A DNA stretch of 64,000 nucleotides, from assembly GCA_958296045.1 (NCBI GenBank), contig CATQHT010000003.1:2316501-2380500 (forward strand), in the 5' to 3' direction. Under the pieces are notes generated by a model. That model was not told the origin of the DNA. It did no database searches and saw only the letters and a list, made by a program, of their open reading frames with translations. This document shows, in pieces, positions 8,519 through 19,440 of this stretch. How positions within the stretch are numbered: position 1 is the stretch's first letter; the number at the start of each line of letters is the position of its first letter. This stretch comes from Rhodothermales bacterium (GTDB taxonomy: Bacteria; Bacteroidota; Rhodothermia; Rhodothermales; Bin80). The translations under genes were made by a program, and so were the position numbers.

Positions 8519-9700
8519 GTGTCGATGCATGTAACGATCCTGACCAATGAGTACTCGCCCCATATCTACGGAGGAGCCGGGGTGCATGTGGAATACCTGA
8601 CGCGGGCGCTGGCGCGCCTAGCCCTAGTAGAGGTCATCAGCTTTGGCGATCAGCACCAGCCAGAGGGCAACCCCACGGTGCACGGCGTGCCAACGGGCCA
8701 AGCCCCGGACGCTGCGGACCCTCGCCACGCAAAGCTCTTCGATACCCTCCATCGCAACCTGCAGATGGCGGCCAAGGTGCGCCAACCACATATCGTGCAC
8801 GGACACACGTGGTATTCGCACTGGGCCGGATGCCTGGTTAAGCGGCTCTCGGGCGCGAAACTGGTCCTGACTACCCATTCGCTAGAACCGCATCGCCCCT
8901 GGAAGGCGGAGCAGCTCGGCACCGCCTACCATGTCAGCAGCTGGATAGAAAAAACCGCCTATCAGGATGCGGATGGTGTTATCGCCGTCTCGGAAGATAT
9001 GCGAAAGGATGTGACGGATCTGTACCAGTTGGATCCAGAGCGCGTGACAGTGATCCCCAACGGGATCGATGCCGACGAATATCGCCCGACCTTCAATAGC
9101 GACCTGCTACGCCGCTATGGCGTGGATCCCACACGCCCCTATGTGCTCTTTGTAGGGCGCATCACGCGCCAAAAAGGCATCATCCACCTCGTGCGCGCTA
9201 TCGGGCAGCTGACGCCTGGCACGCAAGTGGTGCTCGCGGCCGGCGCTCCTGACACCGAAGAGATCGCCACCGAAATGTCGGCCAGGGTGGCGGCGGCGCA
9301 GCACGCCGGGACCCACTGCGTAGTGTGGATCCAGGAGATGGTGCCGCGCGCCGACCTCATCGTGCTGTATTCCCATGCGCGGGTGTTCGTATGCCCGTCT
9401 GTGTATGAGCCGTTTGGCATCATCAATTTGGAGGCTATGGCCTGCGAAACAGCCGTAGTGGCATCGGATGTAGGAGGCATCCCCTCCGTAGTGGTCCATG
9501 GGAGTACGGGGACGCTGGTGGATCTTAGTGACCAGGGAAGCACCTTTGCAGCTGCGCTGGCGCGCGCCATCGATGCTCTGATGGCAAATCCAGACCTGTG
9601 CAAAGCCTACGGCACGGCTGGACGCGCACGCGTTGAGGCCCAGTTCAGCTGGGACGCGATCGCGCTGGAGACCTTCCGCTACTACGAATCACTGCTTTGA
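8519..9700 (+). CDS. glgA: GT4 glycogen synthase, actinobacterial type
   Basis: A 393-aa GT-B fold retaining glycosyltransferase (family GT4) of the Corynebacterium-type glycogen synthase group. It transfers glucosyl units from a nucleotide sugar, or to phosphate in GlgM-like members. Evidence: the N-terminal acceptor/donor loop NEYSPHIYGGAGVHVEYL, the VLFVGRITRQKG block and the EX7E-type motif PSVYEPFGIINLEAMACE. The start is GTG 8519 or ATG 8525. The 3' end overlaps the convergent creD gene by 19 bp. GlgA and GlgM (maltose-1-phosphate synthase) cannot be separated from sequence alone. Confidence 0.88.
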   Translation: MSMHVTILTNEYSPHIYGGAGVHVEYLTRALARLALVEVISFGDQHQPEGNPTVHGVPTGQAPDAADPRHAKLFDTLHRNLQMAAKVRQPHIVHGHTWYSHWAGCLVKRLSGAKLVLTTHSLEPHRPWKAEQLGTAYHVSSWIEKTAYQDADGVIAVSEDMRKDVTDLYQLDPERVTVIPNGIDADEYRPTFNSDLLRRYGVDPTRPYVLFVGRITRQKGIIHLVRAIGQLTPGTQVVLAAGAPDTEEIATEMSARVAAAQHAGTHCVVWIQEMVPRADLIVLYSHARVFVCPSVYEPFGIINLEAMACETAVVASDVGGIPSVVVHGSTGTLVDLSDQGSTFAAALARAIDALMANPDLCKAYGTAGRARVEAQFSWDAIALETFRYYESLL

Positions 9701-11004
9701 AGCGCTTCGCGCTCTGGACTATACCATTGCACGCTGCGCGTTAGGTACATCGTCAGCGCAAGCGCAACAAAGAGGCCGATACTTCCGGTCAATAGCGCAT
9801 AGTCCTCCATCTGCAAAAGCAGGTAGATAAACACATACAGCACGACCAGCACGCCACCGGTAATGATACTTAGCATGCGTGAGTGGTACATGCTCTGGAT
9901 GTAGCACGCGATAGCGGTGATGGTGGCTGCGCCAGCCACGACATAGGCCAGGTCAAAGGATACATGCTCCGAAATCGATAGCAGGAGCGTGTAAAAGAGG
10001 CAGAGCATGAGCCCAACCAGTATGTACTGGAAGGGGTGCGCGCGCCGCTTCTGACGCACCTCGATAAGGAAGAAGCTGAGCAGGGTAAGCCCGATCACGA
10101 TAAAGGCGTACCGCGAGGCGCGCAGCGCTTTGCGGTAGTGATCTACCGGCATCACCAGCGCAACCCCGAACGCGGATTCGTCCACGCCATGGGTGGTGTC
10201 GCGCCACCGCTGCGCATACGGTCGGTTCAGGTCTAGCACCTGCCAGTCGGCGCTGAATCCCTCTTTGCCCACTTCGCGGCTGTCAGGCAGAAATGCCCCG
10301 TCAAACTTGGGCGAAGGCCAAGAAGAGGCCAGCGAGACGGCTGTTTCGCGGCCGACGGGTACCACCTCAAGCGAACGGCTCCCTTTGAGGCTGAGATCAA
10401 AGGCGAAGCGCCCGCCGGCCTGCGCCGGGATGCGGGCACTGATCCCTGCTTCTACCACGCCGGTGGCTTCCACGCCGCCGCCAAAAGGGATGGCTGTTCC
10501 GTCCCAGTCGAGCGTTATCACCTCGTTGATACCGCGCATGTCGCGGACGCCGGCTATCAGAGCGGCCTCATTCCACAGAATGTCTTCGGCCTTAACGTCC
10601 CAGTCCGCAAAGCTGGGCGGCGCAAAGCTGCCCCCGATGGACAGGTCCGCCGTATAGACGATAACCTCGTACACGCCCCGATAGCGTACTGTGGGCTCAA
10701 TGGTGCCAGACACATCCAGACGCTCGGGCAGGAAGTAGGCATGCCGCGTGACAGGGGCGGTATCGGTGCTGCCTGTGGGCTGCATTTCCCTGTATGGTAC
10801 TACGAGCATCGGGCCCGTAATGACCTGGGAGAGGCCCCACTTCTGGCCAACCTCTTCGGTGGCTTCATCCGCGGTGCGGCTGCGTTCCTCGATAAGAGTG
10901 GAGATGATCACGGACGGGATGATGAGCAGCACGAGCACGACCGCCATCGAAAGCAGTTTGAACGTCACCGAATCCCGCATCCAGGTCCCTGTTTTTTCGA
11001 TCAT
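9682..11004 (-). CDS. creD: CreD-like inner membrane protein
   Basis: A 440-aa cell-envelope integrity protein of the CreD family. It has an N-terminal membrane anchor (residues ~12-34), the conserved IEERSRTADEATEEVGQKWG segment followed by ITGPMLVVPY, a large periplasmic part, and a cluster of five or six membrane helices in the last ~140 residues. Its biochemical role is not known; in enterobacteria it belongs to the CreBC regulon. Here no two-component genes are adjacent. It follows gcvP by 27 bp and is probably co-transcribed with it. Confidence 0.92.
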   Translation of the reverse strand: MIEKTGTWMRDSVTFKLLSMAVVLVLLIIPSVIISTLIEERSRTADEATEEVGQKWGLSQVITGPMLVVPYREMQPTGSTDTAPVTRHAYFLPERLDVSGTIEPTVRYRGVYEVIVYTADLSIGGSFAPPSFADWDVKAEDILWNEAALIAGVRDMRGINEVITLDWDGTAIPFGGGVEATGVVEAGISARIPAQAGGRFAFDLSLKGSRSLEVVPVGRETAVSLASSWPSPKFDGAFLPDSREVGKEGFSADWQVLDLNRPYAQRWRDTTHGVDESAFGVALVMPVDHYRKALRASRYAFIVIGLTLLSFFLIEVRQKRRAHPFQYILVGLMLCLFYTLLLSISEHVSFDLAYVVAGAATITAIACYIQSMYHSRMLSIITGGVLVVLYVFIYLLLQMEDYALLTGSIGLFVALALTMYLTRSVQWYSPEREALQSSDS

Positions 11005-11031
11005 AACAGCCCAAGGTATGGTAAGCAGCGC

Positions 11032-13938
11032 CTACACAACGACGATTCCTTCCTGTTCGTATGCTGACGCATGCTCAGCATACGCATCGACTGGTAGGCA
11101 GGTGCATATCAGGTTGCGGTCGCCGGTCGCGTTGTCTACGCGACGCACCTTCGGCCAGAACTTATGCTCGCGTGTCCACGGTGCTGGAAAGGCCGCCTTC
11201 GCCCGCGTGTACGGCAGCGAATAGTTTTCGGCACTCACCAGGCTTTCGGTGTGGGGCGCCTGCTTGAGCGGGTTCCATTCGGGGTCGAAGGTGCCCGAGG
11301 CCACCGCATCGATCTCCTGGCGGATGGCGCGCATCGCATGCACGAAGCGGTCCAGCTCCGCTTTAGACTCGCTTTCGGTGGGTTCCACCATCATGGTGCC
11401 GACCACGGGCCAGCTCATTGTGGGAGCATGGAATCCATAGTCAATGAGCCGCTTGGCCACATCCAGCGCGTCGATGCCGCATTGGCGCTTGAATGGCCGC
11501 AAGTCGAGGATAAACTCGTGCGCCACGCGTCCACGTGCTCCGGTGAACAGCAGCGGATAATCTTTTGCCAGAAGCTTAGCCAGGTAGTTGGCATTGAGGA
11601 TAGCCACCATGGTGCTGCGACGCAGTCCCCGATCGCCCAAGAGCGCGATATAGGCCCACGAGATGAGCAGGATGCTGGCGCTGCCGTAGGGCGCAGCGGA
11701 CACTGGGCCGATGGCTTGCTCGCCCGCAGGGGTAGCCGGGTGTCCTGGCAGGAAGGGCTCAAGGTGCGCGGCCACGCAGATCGGGCCCATGCCCGGGCCG
11801 CCTCCGCCATGTGGAATGGCAAAGGTCTTGTGCAGGTTCAGGTGGCAGACGTCAGGGCCGTAGCTGCCTGGGCGGCAGAGGCCGACCTGGGCATTCATGT
11901 TGGCACCGTCCATATACACCTGTCCTCCGCTTTCGTGGATAAGGGCGCAGATGTCGCGGATATTTTCGTCAAACACGCCAAAGGTGGACGGGTAGGTCAC
12001 CATGAGGGCGGCTAGTCGGTCCCGATGGCGCGCCACCTTGGTGCCCAGGTCCTTCATATCGATGGCTCCTGCACTGGTGGTGCGTACCACTATCACCTTC
12101 ATGCCGGCCATCACGGCGCTGGCGGGGTTGGTGCCGTGCGCCGAGTCGGGGACGATGCATACGTTGCGGTCGTGGTCGCCGCGGCTGTCGTGCCAGGCGC
12201 GAATCACCAGAAGTCCTGCATATTCGCCGGTGGCGCCTGAGTTGGGCTGCAGTGACACCCCCGGGAGTCCCGTGATGGTGGCCAGCCAGTCTTTCAGGTT
12301 GCCAATGATGCGCGCATATCCCTGAGCCTGTTCAGGGGGCGCAAACGGATGCATCCTGCTGAACCAAGCCCAAGTGACCGGGGCCAGTTGCGTGGCGGCA
12401 TTCAGCTTCATGGTGCATGAGCCCAAAGGGATCATGCTGGTCGTGAGCGAGAGGTCACGGGATGCCAGCCGGTGCAGGTAGCGCATCAGCTCGGTTTCCG
12501 AGTGGTACTTCTCGAACACGGGGTGCTCCATAAAGGAGGTGTTGCGCCTGTGGGCACCCTGGTACCCGGATTCCAGGTTGTGTGCCACCATCTCGGCCGT
12601 AAGGTGTGCTTCTTTGCCCGCAGCTTTGCCGAAGATGTACAGGAGGCGCGAGAGGTCGGATGCCAGCACCGTTTCGTCGAGTGCCACAGAGACGGCGCCA
12701 TCGGGCAGGTAGCGCAGGTTGACCTCTTCATGTTCGGCGATTTTCCGCAGGACGGGAGGCGTCTTTGTCACGCATACCGTATCGAAAAAGTCGTCGTGGC
12801 GCACCGCATACCCCAGCCTTTGGACTCCAGCGGCCAGTACGCGCGCCAGGTTGTGGACGCGCGTGGCGATGCGGTGTAGGCCTCGTGGTCCGTGATACAG
12901 CGCGTATGCCTGGGCGAGGACGGCCAAAAGCACCTGTGCGGTGCAGATGTTGCTGGTAGCACGTGCCCGCTTGATGTGTTGTTCGCGCATCTGCAGCGCC
13001 ATGCGCAGTGCCGGTCTACCGTCGGCGTCGACCGAAACGCCGATCATGCGTCCAGGCACTTGGCGCTTATTGGCGCGCCGCGTAGCAAAGAAGGCGGCAT
13101 GCGGGCCGCCGTAGCCCAGCGGCACCCCGAAGCGCTGGGAGCTGCCCACCACGGCGTCGGCTCCGAAGGTGCCTGGGGCTTCCAGGATGGCCAAGCTCAA
13201 CAGGTCTGCGCACACAGATACCCGGGCCCCATTGGCATGCGCTGCTTGGATGGTGTCACGGTAGTCGTACAGCGCTCCGTCGGTCGCAGGGTACTGTACC
13301 AGCGCACCGAACACCGCAGGATCAAAGCGCCACTGGCGGTGATCTCCAACGTGCACGCGGATGCCGAGTGGGCGCGCACGCGCCGTAACCACCGCGATTG
13401 TTTGCGGGTGGCAGGCTTCGGAAACCAGGAAGGTGTCCTTCTTTTGACGTCGCGCCAGCCGGTGAAACATCATCATAGCTTCCGCCGCGGCAGTGCTCTC
13501 ATCCAAGAGCGAGGCGTTGGCGATCTCCATTCCGGTCAGGTCGATCACCATGGTTTGGAAGTTGAGCAACGCTTCCAGCCGGCCTTGGGAAATTTCTGCT
13601 TGGTAGGGCGTGTACTGTGTGTACCAGGAGGGATTCTCCATGATGCCCCGGAGGATGGGGCGCGGCGTGACGGTATCGTGGTACCCCATGCCGATATAGG
13701 AGCGGAACACTTGGTTTTCGCGGCCGATGTCGCGCACCAAATCCAGGAGGGTATGCTCTGGGCATCCAGGTGGCAGGTCCAGCGGGGATCTGGACCGGAT
13801 GTCGTCCGGGATAGTCTGGCTTACCAGCTCCTCCAGAGAGCGCACGCCTAGCACATCCAGCATGGCCTCAACATCCTTCTCGGAGGGACCGATATGCCGA
13901 TCCTCGAAGCGCTCACCAAAACCCAGATCAATACTCAT
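11032..13938 (-). CDS. gcvP: Glycine dehydrogenase (decarboxylating), P protein
   Basis: A 968-aa full-length homodimeric-type P protein of the glycine cleavage system. It is a PLP enzyme that decarboxylates glycine and loads the aminomethyl group onto lipoylated H protein. The N-terminus [17 protein letters not shown] and the C-terminal-half PLP-lysine region [18 protein letters not shown] are diagnostic. It is a single chain, not the split GcvPA/GcvPB form. It starts 32 bp after the rnc stop in the same orientation, so rnc-gcvP-creD looks like one transcription unit. gcvT and gcvH are not in this window. Confidence 0.97.
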   Translation of the reverse strand: MSIDLGFGERFEDRHIGPSEKDVEAMLDVLGVRSLEELVSQTIPDDIRSRSPLDLPPGCPEHTLLDLVRDIGRENQVFRSYIGMGYHDTVTPRPILRGIMENPSWYTQYTPYQAEISQGRLEALLNFQTMVIDLTGMEIANASLLDESTAAAEAMMMFHRLARRQKKDTFLVSEACHPQTIAVVTARARPLGIRVHVGDHRQWRFDPAVFGALVQYPATDGALYDYRDTIQAAHANGARVSVCADLLSLAILEAPGTFGADAVVGSSQRFGVPLGYGGPHAAFFATRRANKRQVPGRMIGVSVDADGRPALRMALQMREQHIKRARATSNICTAQVLLAVLAQAYALYHGPRGLHRIATRVHNLARVLAAGVQRLGYAVRHDDFFDTVCVTKTPPVLRKIAEHEEVNLRYLPDGAVSVALDETVLASDLSRLLYIFGKAAGKEAHLTAEMVAHNLESGYQGAHRRNTSFMEHPVFEKYHSETELMRYLHRLASRDLSLTTSMIPLGSCTMKLNAATQLAPVTWAWFSRMHPFAPPEQAQGYARIIGNLKDWLATITGLPGVSLQPNSGATGEYAGLLVIRAWHDSRGDHDRNVCIVPDSAHGTNPASAVMAGMKVIVVRTTSAGAIDMKDLGTKVARHRDRLAALMVTYPSTFGVFDENIRDICALIHESGGQVYMDGANMNAQVGLCRPGSYGPDVCHLNLHKTFAIPHGGGGPGMGPICVAAHLEPFLPGHPATPAGEQAIGPVSAAPYGSASILLISWAYIALLGDRGLRRSTMVAILNANYLAKLLAKDYPLLFTGARGRVAHEFILDLRPFKRQCGIDALDVAKRLIDYGFHAPTMSWPVVGTMMVEPTESESKAELDRFVHAMRAIRQEIDAVASGTFDPEWNPLKQAPHTESLVSAENYSLPYTRAKAAFPAPWTREHKFWPKVRRVDNATGDRNLICTCLPVDAYAEHASAYEQEGIVVV

Positions 13939-13970
13939 GGTGCGACGGGGCTGGCATTCGGGGGCGCCGT

Positions 13971-14975
13971 TTAACGGGGGGCAGCCTGGCCTGTTCGTTG
14001 TTCCAGCTTCAGCAGCAGATCGCGTGCGGCTTTGTGCTGGGCCGCCTTCTTGCTACCGGCCGCCTGCTTTGCGCTGCCCATCTTGTCGATTCGAACCTCC
14101 ACGGTGAAGGTAGGGGCGTGTGCTGGCCCTTTCTGACCCACGAGGCGGTACTGGGGTTTGGGCCACTTTGCGCTAGCCGCCATGCGGTACAGTTGATCTT
14201 TATGACCCTTTTTGATGGCCTGGGCGTCGTCTTGTCTTCTGAGTGTCATGAGGGCGGCTCGTGCAGCGAACTGTTCCGCCTGTTTTCTGGACTTTGCGCG
14301 TCCCTGGCTCTTGACGATGCCGGCGATTTCCACGACCACACGGAGCTCTCGCTTGTGGGGTGGTCCTTTGGTATTGATCAGAGAGTAGGTGGGTTTAGGC
14401 CATCCGCGCTGCTGGACGAGTTGCTGAAGTGCGGTTTTGAAGTTGTCTTCCCGAGCGGCGAGTGCTTCCAGGTTGACCCCTTCGAGCATGGTACGATGGA
14501 TGAAGCGGCGGGCCCCAGCGAGTCCGCGATCCATATACACCGCGCCGATCACGGCTTCTAAGGCATCTTCGAGCACGGGGTCTTTATCTTTCGCGCCCTG
14601 CTGCGCCGCGTTGTTGCTCATCTGGATCACATCTCCCAGGTCTAGGCTTCGAGCCACTTCGGCCAGCTTCGTGCCGTTAACCATCTTGGTGCGCATCCGT
14701 GACAGGAATCCTTCCATCTCTTCAGGAAAGGTCAAATAGAGGTGCTCCGCGATCACCAGGTTCAGGACTGCGTCTCCTAGGAATTCCAGGCGTTCGTTGG
14801 ATCGGAGGCGGCTGCCTTGTTCCTTGGACTTATAGGACCGGTGCCGAAGGGCTTGATGGTAGACGGAGGGGTTGCGGACAGGTTCGCCAAGTAGCTCGTC
14901 CAACTGGCGGCTGGCGGCGTCGCGAGGGCGGAAAAGGGTGAGTAGGCGACGAATGGCGGGGATCATAGGCAACAT
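13971..14975 (-). CDS. rnc: Ribonuclease III with two dsRNA-binding domains
   Basis: An endonuclease that cleaves double-stranded RNA (rRNA processing, mRNA turnover). The preferred start is ATG 14975 ([15 protein letters not shown]), 334 aa; the frame is open to 15101 but the extra 42 residues look unlike the family. The catalytic signature [12 protein letters not shown] and the second acidic block [14 protein letters not shown] are present. Unusually, two dsRBD-like segments follow. The first runs from about [18 protein letters not shown] to AARAALMTL. The second runs from [17 protein letters not shown] to [10 protein letters not shown]. Ordinary bacterial RNase III (~225 aa) has one. Confidence 0.93.
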   Translation of the reverse strand: MLPMIPAIRRLLTLFRPRDAASRQLDELLGEPVRNPSVYHQALRHRSYKSKEQGSRLRSNERLEFLGDAVLNLVIAEHLYLTFPEEMEGFLSRMRTKMVNGTKLAEVARSLDLGDVIQMSNNAAQQGAKDKDPVLEDALEAVIGAVYMDRGLAGARRFIHRTMLEGVNLEALAAREDNFKTALQQLVQQRGWPKPTYSLINTKGPPHKRELRVVVEIAGIVKSQGRAKSRKQAEQFAARAALMTLRRQDDAQAIKKGHKDQLYRMAASAKWPKPQYRLVGQKGPAHAPTFTVEVRIDKMGSAKQAAGSKKAAQHKAARDLLLKLEQRTGQAAPR

Positions 14976-15039
14976 GCAGGCTGTGCGTTTGTAAACATGC
15001 TCTACCGTAAGGTAAGCATCGACATCCTCTTTCTCCTTT

Positions 15040-15321
15040 ATGATTTGGGTTTTGGTCCCGCTGGGCGCGTTTGCCATGTCGGCCTTCATTTTTTGGACCA
15101 TTTACAAGGGCGGTCGATCCGTGGACGACGCTGAGATTTTGGACCGCCTGGAGCGGCAGGATGCGGCGCTGAAGGCTGCTCAGCGCAGGATCTCGAACCT
15201 GGAAGCCATCGTCGCGGACGGTCTTGACGAGCGGCTTGGCGGCCGCGCGGGTGTCACGGGCGACGAGCCCATCGGTGAGCGTTTCGGGCCTCCTCGCGTG
15301 CGGCAGGCTGTTAAGCGCTGA
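15040..15321 (+). CDS. PspB-like small membrane protein
   Basis: A 93-aa protein, divergent from rnc. One N-terminal membrane helix (residues ~3-22, IWVLVPLGAFAMSAFIFWTI) is followed by an acidic coiled-coil-like segment (DDAEILDRLERQDAALKA). This resembles envelope stress protein PspB in layout and in the LEAIVADG-type end of the coil. The final ~30 residues are basic and variable. No pspA or pspC is adjacent, so the name rests on architecture only. A protein of similar design is encoded at 61581-61808. Confidence 0.6.
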   Translation: MIWVLVPLGAFAMSAFIFWTIYKGGRSVDDAEILDRLERQDAALKAAQRRISNLEAIVADGLDERLGGRAGVTGDEPIGERFGPPRVRQAVKR

Positions 15322-16078
15322 TCGTGACCAGGCCGGGTAGGCTGGTGCCAGCGGGCTCTGGAAAGGACGCGTTCTGAAGCGTAGCCTAGCTTTGTCGTGT
15401 AAGGTATTGAGGTTAAACGTGCTTGCGGGCGCATTCGGGTTGTTGCGGGTGGGCGGGAGTCCGCCCGGAAACCGGAAGCCAAGGTGCATCAATGGGGGGC
15501 GCACGAGTCGGCAACGCCCACCCATGTTTGTGCTTGAGCCCAATGATACCAACGCCATCTGCGGTTGGTTGAAGCTCCAGATGCTGTGCCATGCGTGACG
15601 AAAGCACGAGGTGGTGCGGCCCTGCCCTGATGCGGGGATGTGGGACAGCGCATGCCGGTCTGGTGTCGTCACGGGTGCAGGGAGCAAAGGGATTGCCGCT
15701 TCAAGGAGGGCTTGCCCGAACCGGTGCCGCCACAGGCAGAGGGGACTCGGTGCGGGACAACAAGGATGCCTGCAGGGCGAGGATATGCGCACACCCGGCC
15801 GGATCCGATTGGTACACCATCGGTGCGTCCAGTTGATCCTGACCGTGGGAGGGGCCAGCACCAGCGTAGCAGGCTTGCAGTGCCCGTCACAAATGGCCAT
15901 GCCACAGCCATCAGCACGACAGGCTTGGGAGCCTTTTGGAAAGCGCTGGCGGACATGCGCAGCTTTCACACTTCTTCGGTAACAACGTTCACGCGTCTCC
16001 TGAAGTAACATGTATTCGTGTGACCTGCTTACGCGCACCGAATTGCACCCGGCAGGACCTGTCTTTGCGGTCTTCCAT
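15322..16078. other. Gene-free stretch
   Basis: No frame in these ~760 bases shows recognisable family features or a ribosome binding site. The longest frames (e.g. minus strand 14830-16038) run antisense through rnc and have no coding signature. I see no tRNA or clear terminator. Confidence 0.45.
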
Positions 16079-16939
16079 TCATGGCATCTCCACCTTGATG
16101 CGCTTGTGCAACCTGATCACCTTCTTGTACACGACTGCCGCGATATCTCTGTCTACGGTCCAGCCGGTCTTGATATTGATTTGACGTAATCGCTTAAAGG
16201 AGTATCGATCGGACTTTGTACGGTTGCACGGTCCGCAGATCAACACTCGGTTATCAATGAAATTGGAGCCACCATCAGAGTTTGCGCGAATATGTTCCAG
16301 CTGCATGAATGCCTGTTCCAATTGCCTTCCGCAGGCTGCACAGTATATGAATCCTGGTTTGTCTGCAACAGCCTGTACGGTTTCTAGGCGTTCACGTATT
16401 TGTGCAGGTTTCAATGCTACCCATCCGTACGGCTTACGTTTGTACTGCGTCGGATCATCCAACAACGTGACAGGAAGAGGATCAGTAAGCCTTGGTGGGT
16501 CCTTGGTGTAGTACACCTGTCTCCCCTGCAATGAGTGAGATGCCTCTTGTAACCTTGCCACGACTAACCTGTGCGCGCCCTTCCAGATATCGATACCCGC
16601 CCACTTTCTGCCCAGTCGCTCAGCTGCAACACACGTAGTAGCGCAACCAGCGAACGGATCAATGACAACATCACCCTTGGATGAGCCAGCAGAAATGATA
16701 CGTTCGTACAGTGCGAGCGGCTTCTGGGTAGGATAGCCGCAGCTTTCCTTGCCTCTTACTGGCTTGATGTTGGTCCAAAGATCGCTCATCTTTATGCCTT
16801 TGGCATCTGATAAGTACTTCTTGTACCGGAATGGAGATTCAGAAGAGGCCTGGGTGAGTCGACCGTCCTCATACAGCGCCTGCATACGCTGCGGACTGAA
16901 CCGCCATGCTCTCTTGATACCCCTAAAGGTGTAAGGCGT
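16079..16939 (-). pseudogene. DNA methyltransferase-HNH fusion, 3' segment
   Basis: The C-terminal part of a beta-class DNA methyltransferase. It includes GYPTQKPLALYERII and DPFAGCATTCVAAERLG (AdoMet motif), followed by a C-terminal HNH/zinc-like module with CAACGRQLEQAFMQLEHIRA and CGPCNRTK. The gene is split from its 5' part (20204-20863) by the 3,260-bp element 16940-20199. Deleting the element and one copy of the repeat GCGT rejoins the frame as ...EKGGNTPYTFRGIKRAWRF. The fused HNH domain suggests modification and cleavage in one chain, but it may be only a recognition module. Confidence 0.85.
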
Positions 16940-17186
16940 GAGCCTCTTGCAAATTGCATTTCTGGCTCCTCCTCCAGCACCGGCAATCGGCGCCTAAATG
17001 TCACGTGCATTACGGGGATTGGAGCAATAGTGATCCCAAGGCGATAGACGTACACCAGAATCGTGGACTAACTCGGTGAGGTTGACCTCAAAAAGACAGA
17101 TGTCGGGCCTTAGCGATGACAATTACGCATACCTATCCCACTACACGTGCCACTACAACCGCAATTCTGTGCGCCGGTGAAGCCAG

Positions 17187-18272
17187 TTAGCACACAAGTC
17201 GCGCCATTTGGTCGATCGTCAACGCGAGTATGCCGAACCCAAGATGACATAGCACCTTCGCATGACCACGTACGCGAATATGGCGACCGCCATATTCGTC
17301 CTTGAGACGACCAAAGACGCGCTCGACGGTCGAACGCTCGTTGTAGCGTACGCGCTCTGGTGGTACCCATCCGGCCGCACGCTGCGCCTTCGCCTCACGC
17401 TTTTTCGCCGCCTTACGTGCGCGTGTACGCGGGTTCGCATCAATGATCGGCACATGCCCAAGGCTCTCGCTGTGAAGGCGTATCTCCTTCGCATCATAGG
17501 CGCTATCCATCACATCATACAAATTCGTGACCCGCTTCGCAGACTTCGTAGCCAAGGGAATGGCCACCTGACTATCATGCACCGACGCAGACGTTACCAG
17601 GTAGCTGATTGGTACACCCCCGTCGGCCACATCTGCGTGCAGCTTATAGCCGTTCCAGCTCTGCCGGTAACCCTTAGCATTGCGCTTAGCGCCTCGGTTG
17701 CACTCCCCGGGCAAATCTTCTTCCATCTCCGGCAGACTCATGTCCAACTGACGTACAAGGCGTCGTTGCTTTTTTGGAGGTGTTTCTCCCTTACACGGTT
17801 GATCGTGCGTGTCTTTGGCCAGCGCGGACTTCTTCGTAGCAGGGCGCTCGCGCGCCTTAATCGCCGTAGAATCACGTGAAAGATGTCCGACGATCTCTCC
17901 TTCGTAGGACTCGTCGATCAGTGCACGATGCACCTGATCGGGCAGACACGACTGCGCAAACTCCCCGAAAGCGCGTGAAAAGGTCGACTCGCTGGGAACC
18001 TCGTGTTGATGCGTCCACCCACACATGCGGCGCAGCTGTGGGTCCGAGCAAATCCGTTCGATCAGCGCGCGTGTCGTATCGATGTTGTAAACCGCCTTAG
18101 CAACAAACGCCCGCGCAAGCGCCGCACGACTCTTCCGCGGACGCCCGCGCAAGGCCTTCGAATCATCGTCAATAAAGCGCTCAACGCGAGCGATCTCCAA
18201 CACGCCCAGTAGCTTCTTCTGCGGCGCGGTCAGAGAACCGAGCAGTTCCTCCGCAAAGGAGAAGAGCATCAC
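17187..18272 (-). CDS. DDE transposase (IS4/IS5 superfamily), copy 1
   Basis: A 361-aa transposase with a DUF772-like N-terminal region (VPSESTFSRAFGEFA), a first acidic block around GHLSRDSTAIKA, a second at VMDSAYDAKEI and the C-terminal ERSTVERVFGRLKDEYGG block with the catalytic Glu. It starts at ATG 18272, only 97 bp from the divergent IS110 start. It differs from the copy at 27016-28101 by two residues (Ser/Arg and Ala/Thr in the C-terminal third). The frame is intact. Confidence 0.9.
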   Translation of the reverse strand: MMLFSFAEELLGSLTAPQKKLLGVLEIARVERFIDDDSKALRGRPRKSRAALARAFVAKAVYNIDTTRALIERICSDPQLRRMCGWTHQHEVPSESTFSRAFGEFAQSCLPDQVHRALIDESYEGEIVGHLSRDSTAIKARERPATKKSALAKDTHDQPCKGETPPKKQRRLVRQLDMSLPEMEEDLPGECNRGAKRNAKGYRQSWNGYKLHADVADGGVPISYLVTSASVHDSQVAIPLATKSAKRVTNLYDVMDSAYDAKEIRLHSESLGHVPIIDANPRTRARKAAKKREAKAQRAAGWVPPERVRYNERSTVERVFGRLKDEYGGRHIRVRGHAKVLCHLGFGILALTIDQMARLVC

Positions 18273-18369
18273 TTGGCGACTTATCCAAGAACATAGGTAA
18301 TATCAAAAAGGGCGGTCGCGCTGTCTGGCGCGTATACGGTTCAGGTTTCACCAAACAAGGAGGCACGTT

Positions 18370-19440
18370 ATGAGGCAGGTAGTCTACTTCGGCTTGGATG
18401 CCCATGTCCGCAACAGCGCTCTGGCGGCGGTGGGGATGGATGGCAACCTGTTCATGAGCAAGCAGCTCAGGACACGCGAGCTGTCGATAGTGAGTCGCAT
18501 TGTTGCGGTAGATGCTAAGGAAAAGATCTTGGCCCTGGAGGAGTCCACATTGGCTGCGTGGCTGGCAGGCATGCTGCGTGGTTACGTGGATAAGCTGGTG
18601 GTCTGTGATCCACGCCACAATGCGCTGATTAGCAAGAGTGCGAACAAGGACGACTTAGCGGATGCATTCCGCTTGGCCCGTCTGCTGCGGATGGGTGAGC
18701 TGCGACCGGTCTATCACTCGGATCATCAACACCGTGCCACCTTCAAGGCTATCGCGCAGCAATATCTCAAGCTGCGCGATAGCCAACGCAGTCTGAAGAC
18801 CATCATAAAGGCGAAGTATCGGAGAGCGGGTGTCTTGCGCGTAGACGGGACAACGGTTTTCAGCGCGGCACACCGCAAGAGTTTTTTGGAGCAGCTGCCG
18901 AACGCTCCCACTCGCGAGATGGTATCGGATGATTATGATGTGCTGGATTCAACGATCGCGGCACAGCAGAAGGCGCAAGACCGGATGATCCGAGAGGGCA
19001 GACGGTACCCAGAGATTCAGCAGTTCATGAAGATGCCCGGAGTGGGACCGATCAGTGCTCATGTCTTTGATGCGTTCATTCAGACGCCGCACCGTTTTGC
19101 GACCAAGCAGCGGCTTTGGCGCTACTGCAGGCTGGGCATTCGCACACGCAGTTCTGCTGGAAAGCCGCTGGCGTATAAACGTCTGGATCGCTCGGGCAAT
19201 GGCGAGCTCAAGGCCCTTAGCTATCGCGCCTGGATGAACGGCATACGCGGCGGTAAGGACTCGAATGAGGTGAAGCGCTTTTTTGAGGCCTCGCTGGATC
19301 GCACGAACAACCGCACACATGCGCGCCTGAATACGCAGCGCAAGATTCTGGCCGTGCTGTGGACCATCTGGAGAAAACAGACAGCCTACGACCCCAACCT
19401 ATTCTTTCCATTGACCCCAACCGCACAAGCGGTCTGCTGA
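18370..19440 (+). CDS. IS110-family transposase (DEDD recombinase), copy 1
   Basis: A 356-aa IS110-family recombinase. The N-terminal RuvC-like DEDD domain is visible as YFGLDAHVRN, LALEEST, VVCDPRHN and DDLADAFRLA. The C-terminal transposase_20 domain has MKMPGVGPISAHVF and the serine segment TRSSAGKPL. A strong Shine-Dalgarno AAGGAGG precedes the ATG. The family works with an RNA guide encoded in its non-coding end. Here the upstream gap is short and the downstream non-coding stretch is long, as in the IS1111 subgroup. The copy at 28199-29269 encodes an identical protein. Confidence 0.92.
   Translation: MRQVVYFGLDAHVRNSALAAVGMDGNLFMSKQLRTRELSIVSRIVAVDAKEKILALEESTLAAWLAGMLRGYVDKLVVCDPRHNALISKSANKDDLADAFRLARLLRMGELRPVYHSDHQHRATFKAIAQQYLKLRDSQRSLKTIIKAKYRRAGVLRVDGTTVFSAAHRKSFLEQLPNAPTREMVSDDYDVLDSTIAAQQKAQDRMIREGRRYPEIQQFMKMPGVGPISAHVFDAFIQTPHRFATKQRLWRYCRLGIRTRSSAGKPLAYKRLDRSGNGELKALSYRAWMNGIRGGKDSNEVKRFFEASLDRTNNRTHARLNTQRKILAVLWTIWRKQTAYDPNLFFPLTPTAQAVC

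Noticed and set aside
12892-13851. 319-aa open frame on the plus strand
   Set aside because: It lies fully antisense to gcvP; GC-rich third positions of gcvP create the open antisense frame. No family motif.
14085-14100. GATTCGAACC motif resembling a tRNA T-arm complement
   Set aside because: It lies inside the rnc coding sequence, and no acceptor, D or anticodon stems surround it. No tRNA was recognised in the window.
14830-16038. 402-aa minus-strand frame across the rnc start and the PspB-like gene
   Set aside because: It overlaps two supported genes in other frames and has low-complexity Pro/Arg/Ser composition without domains.
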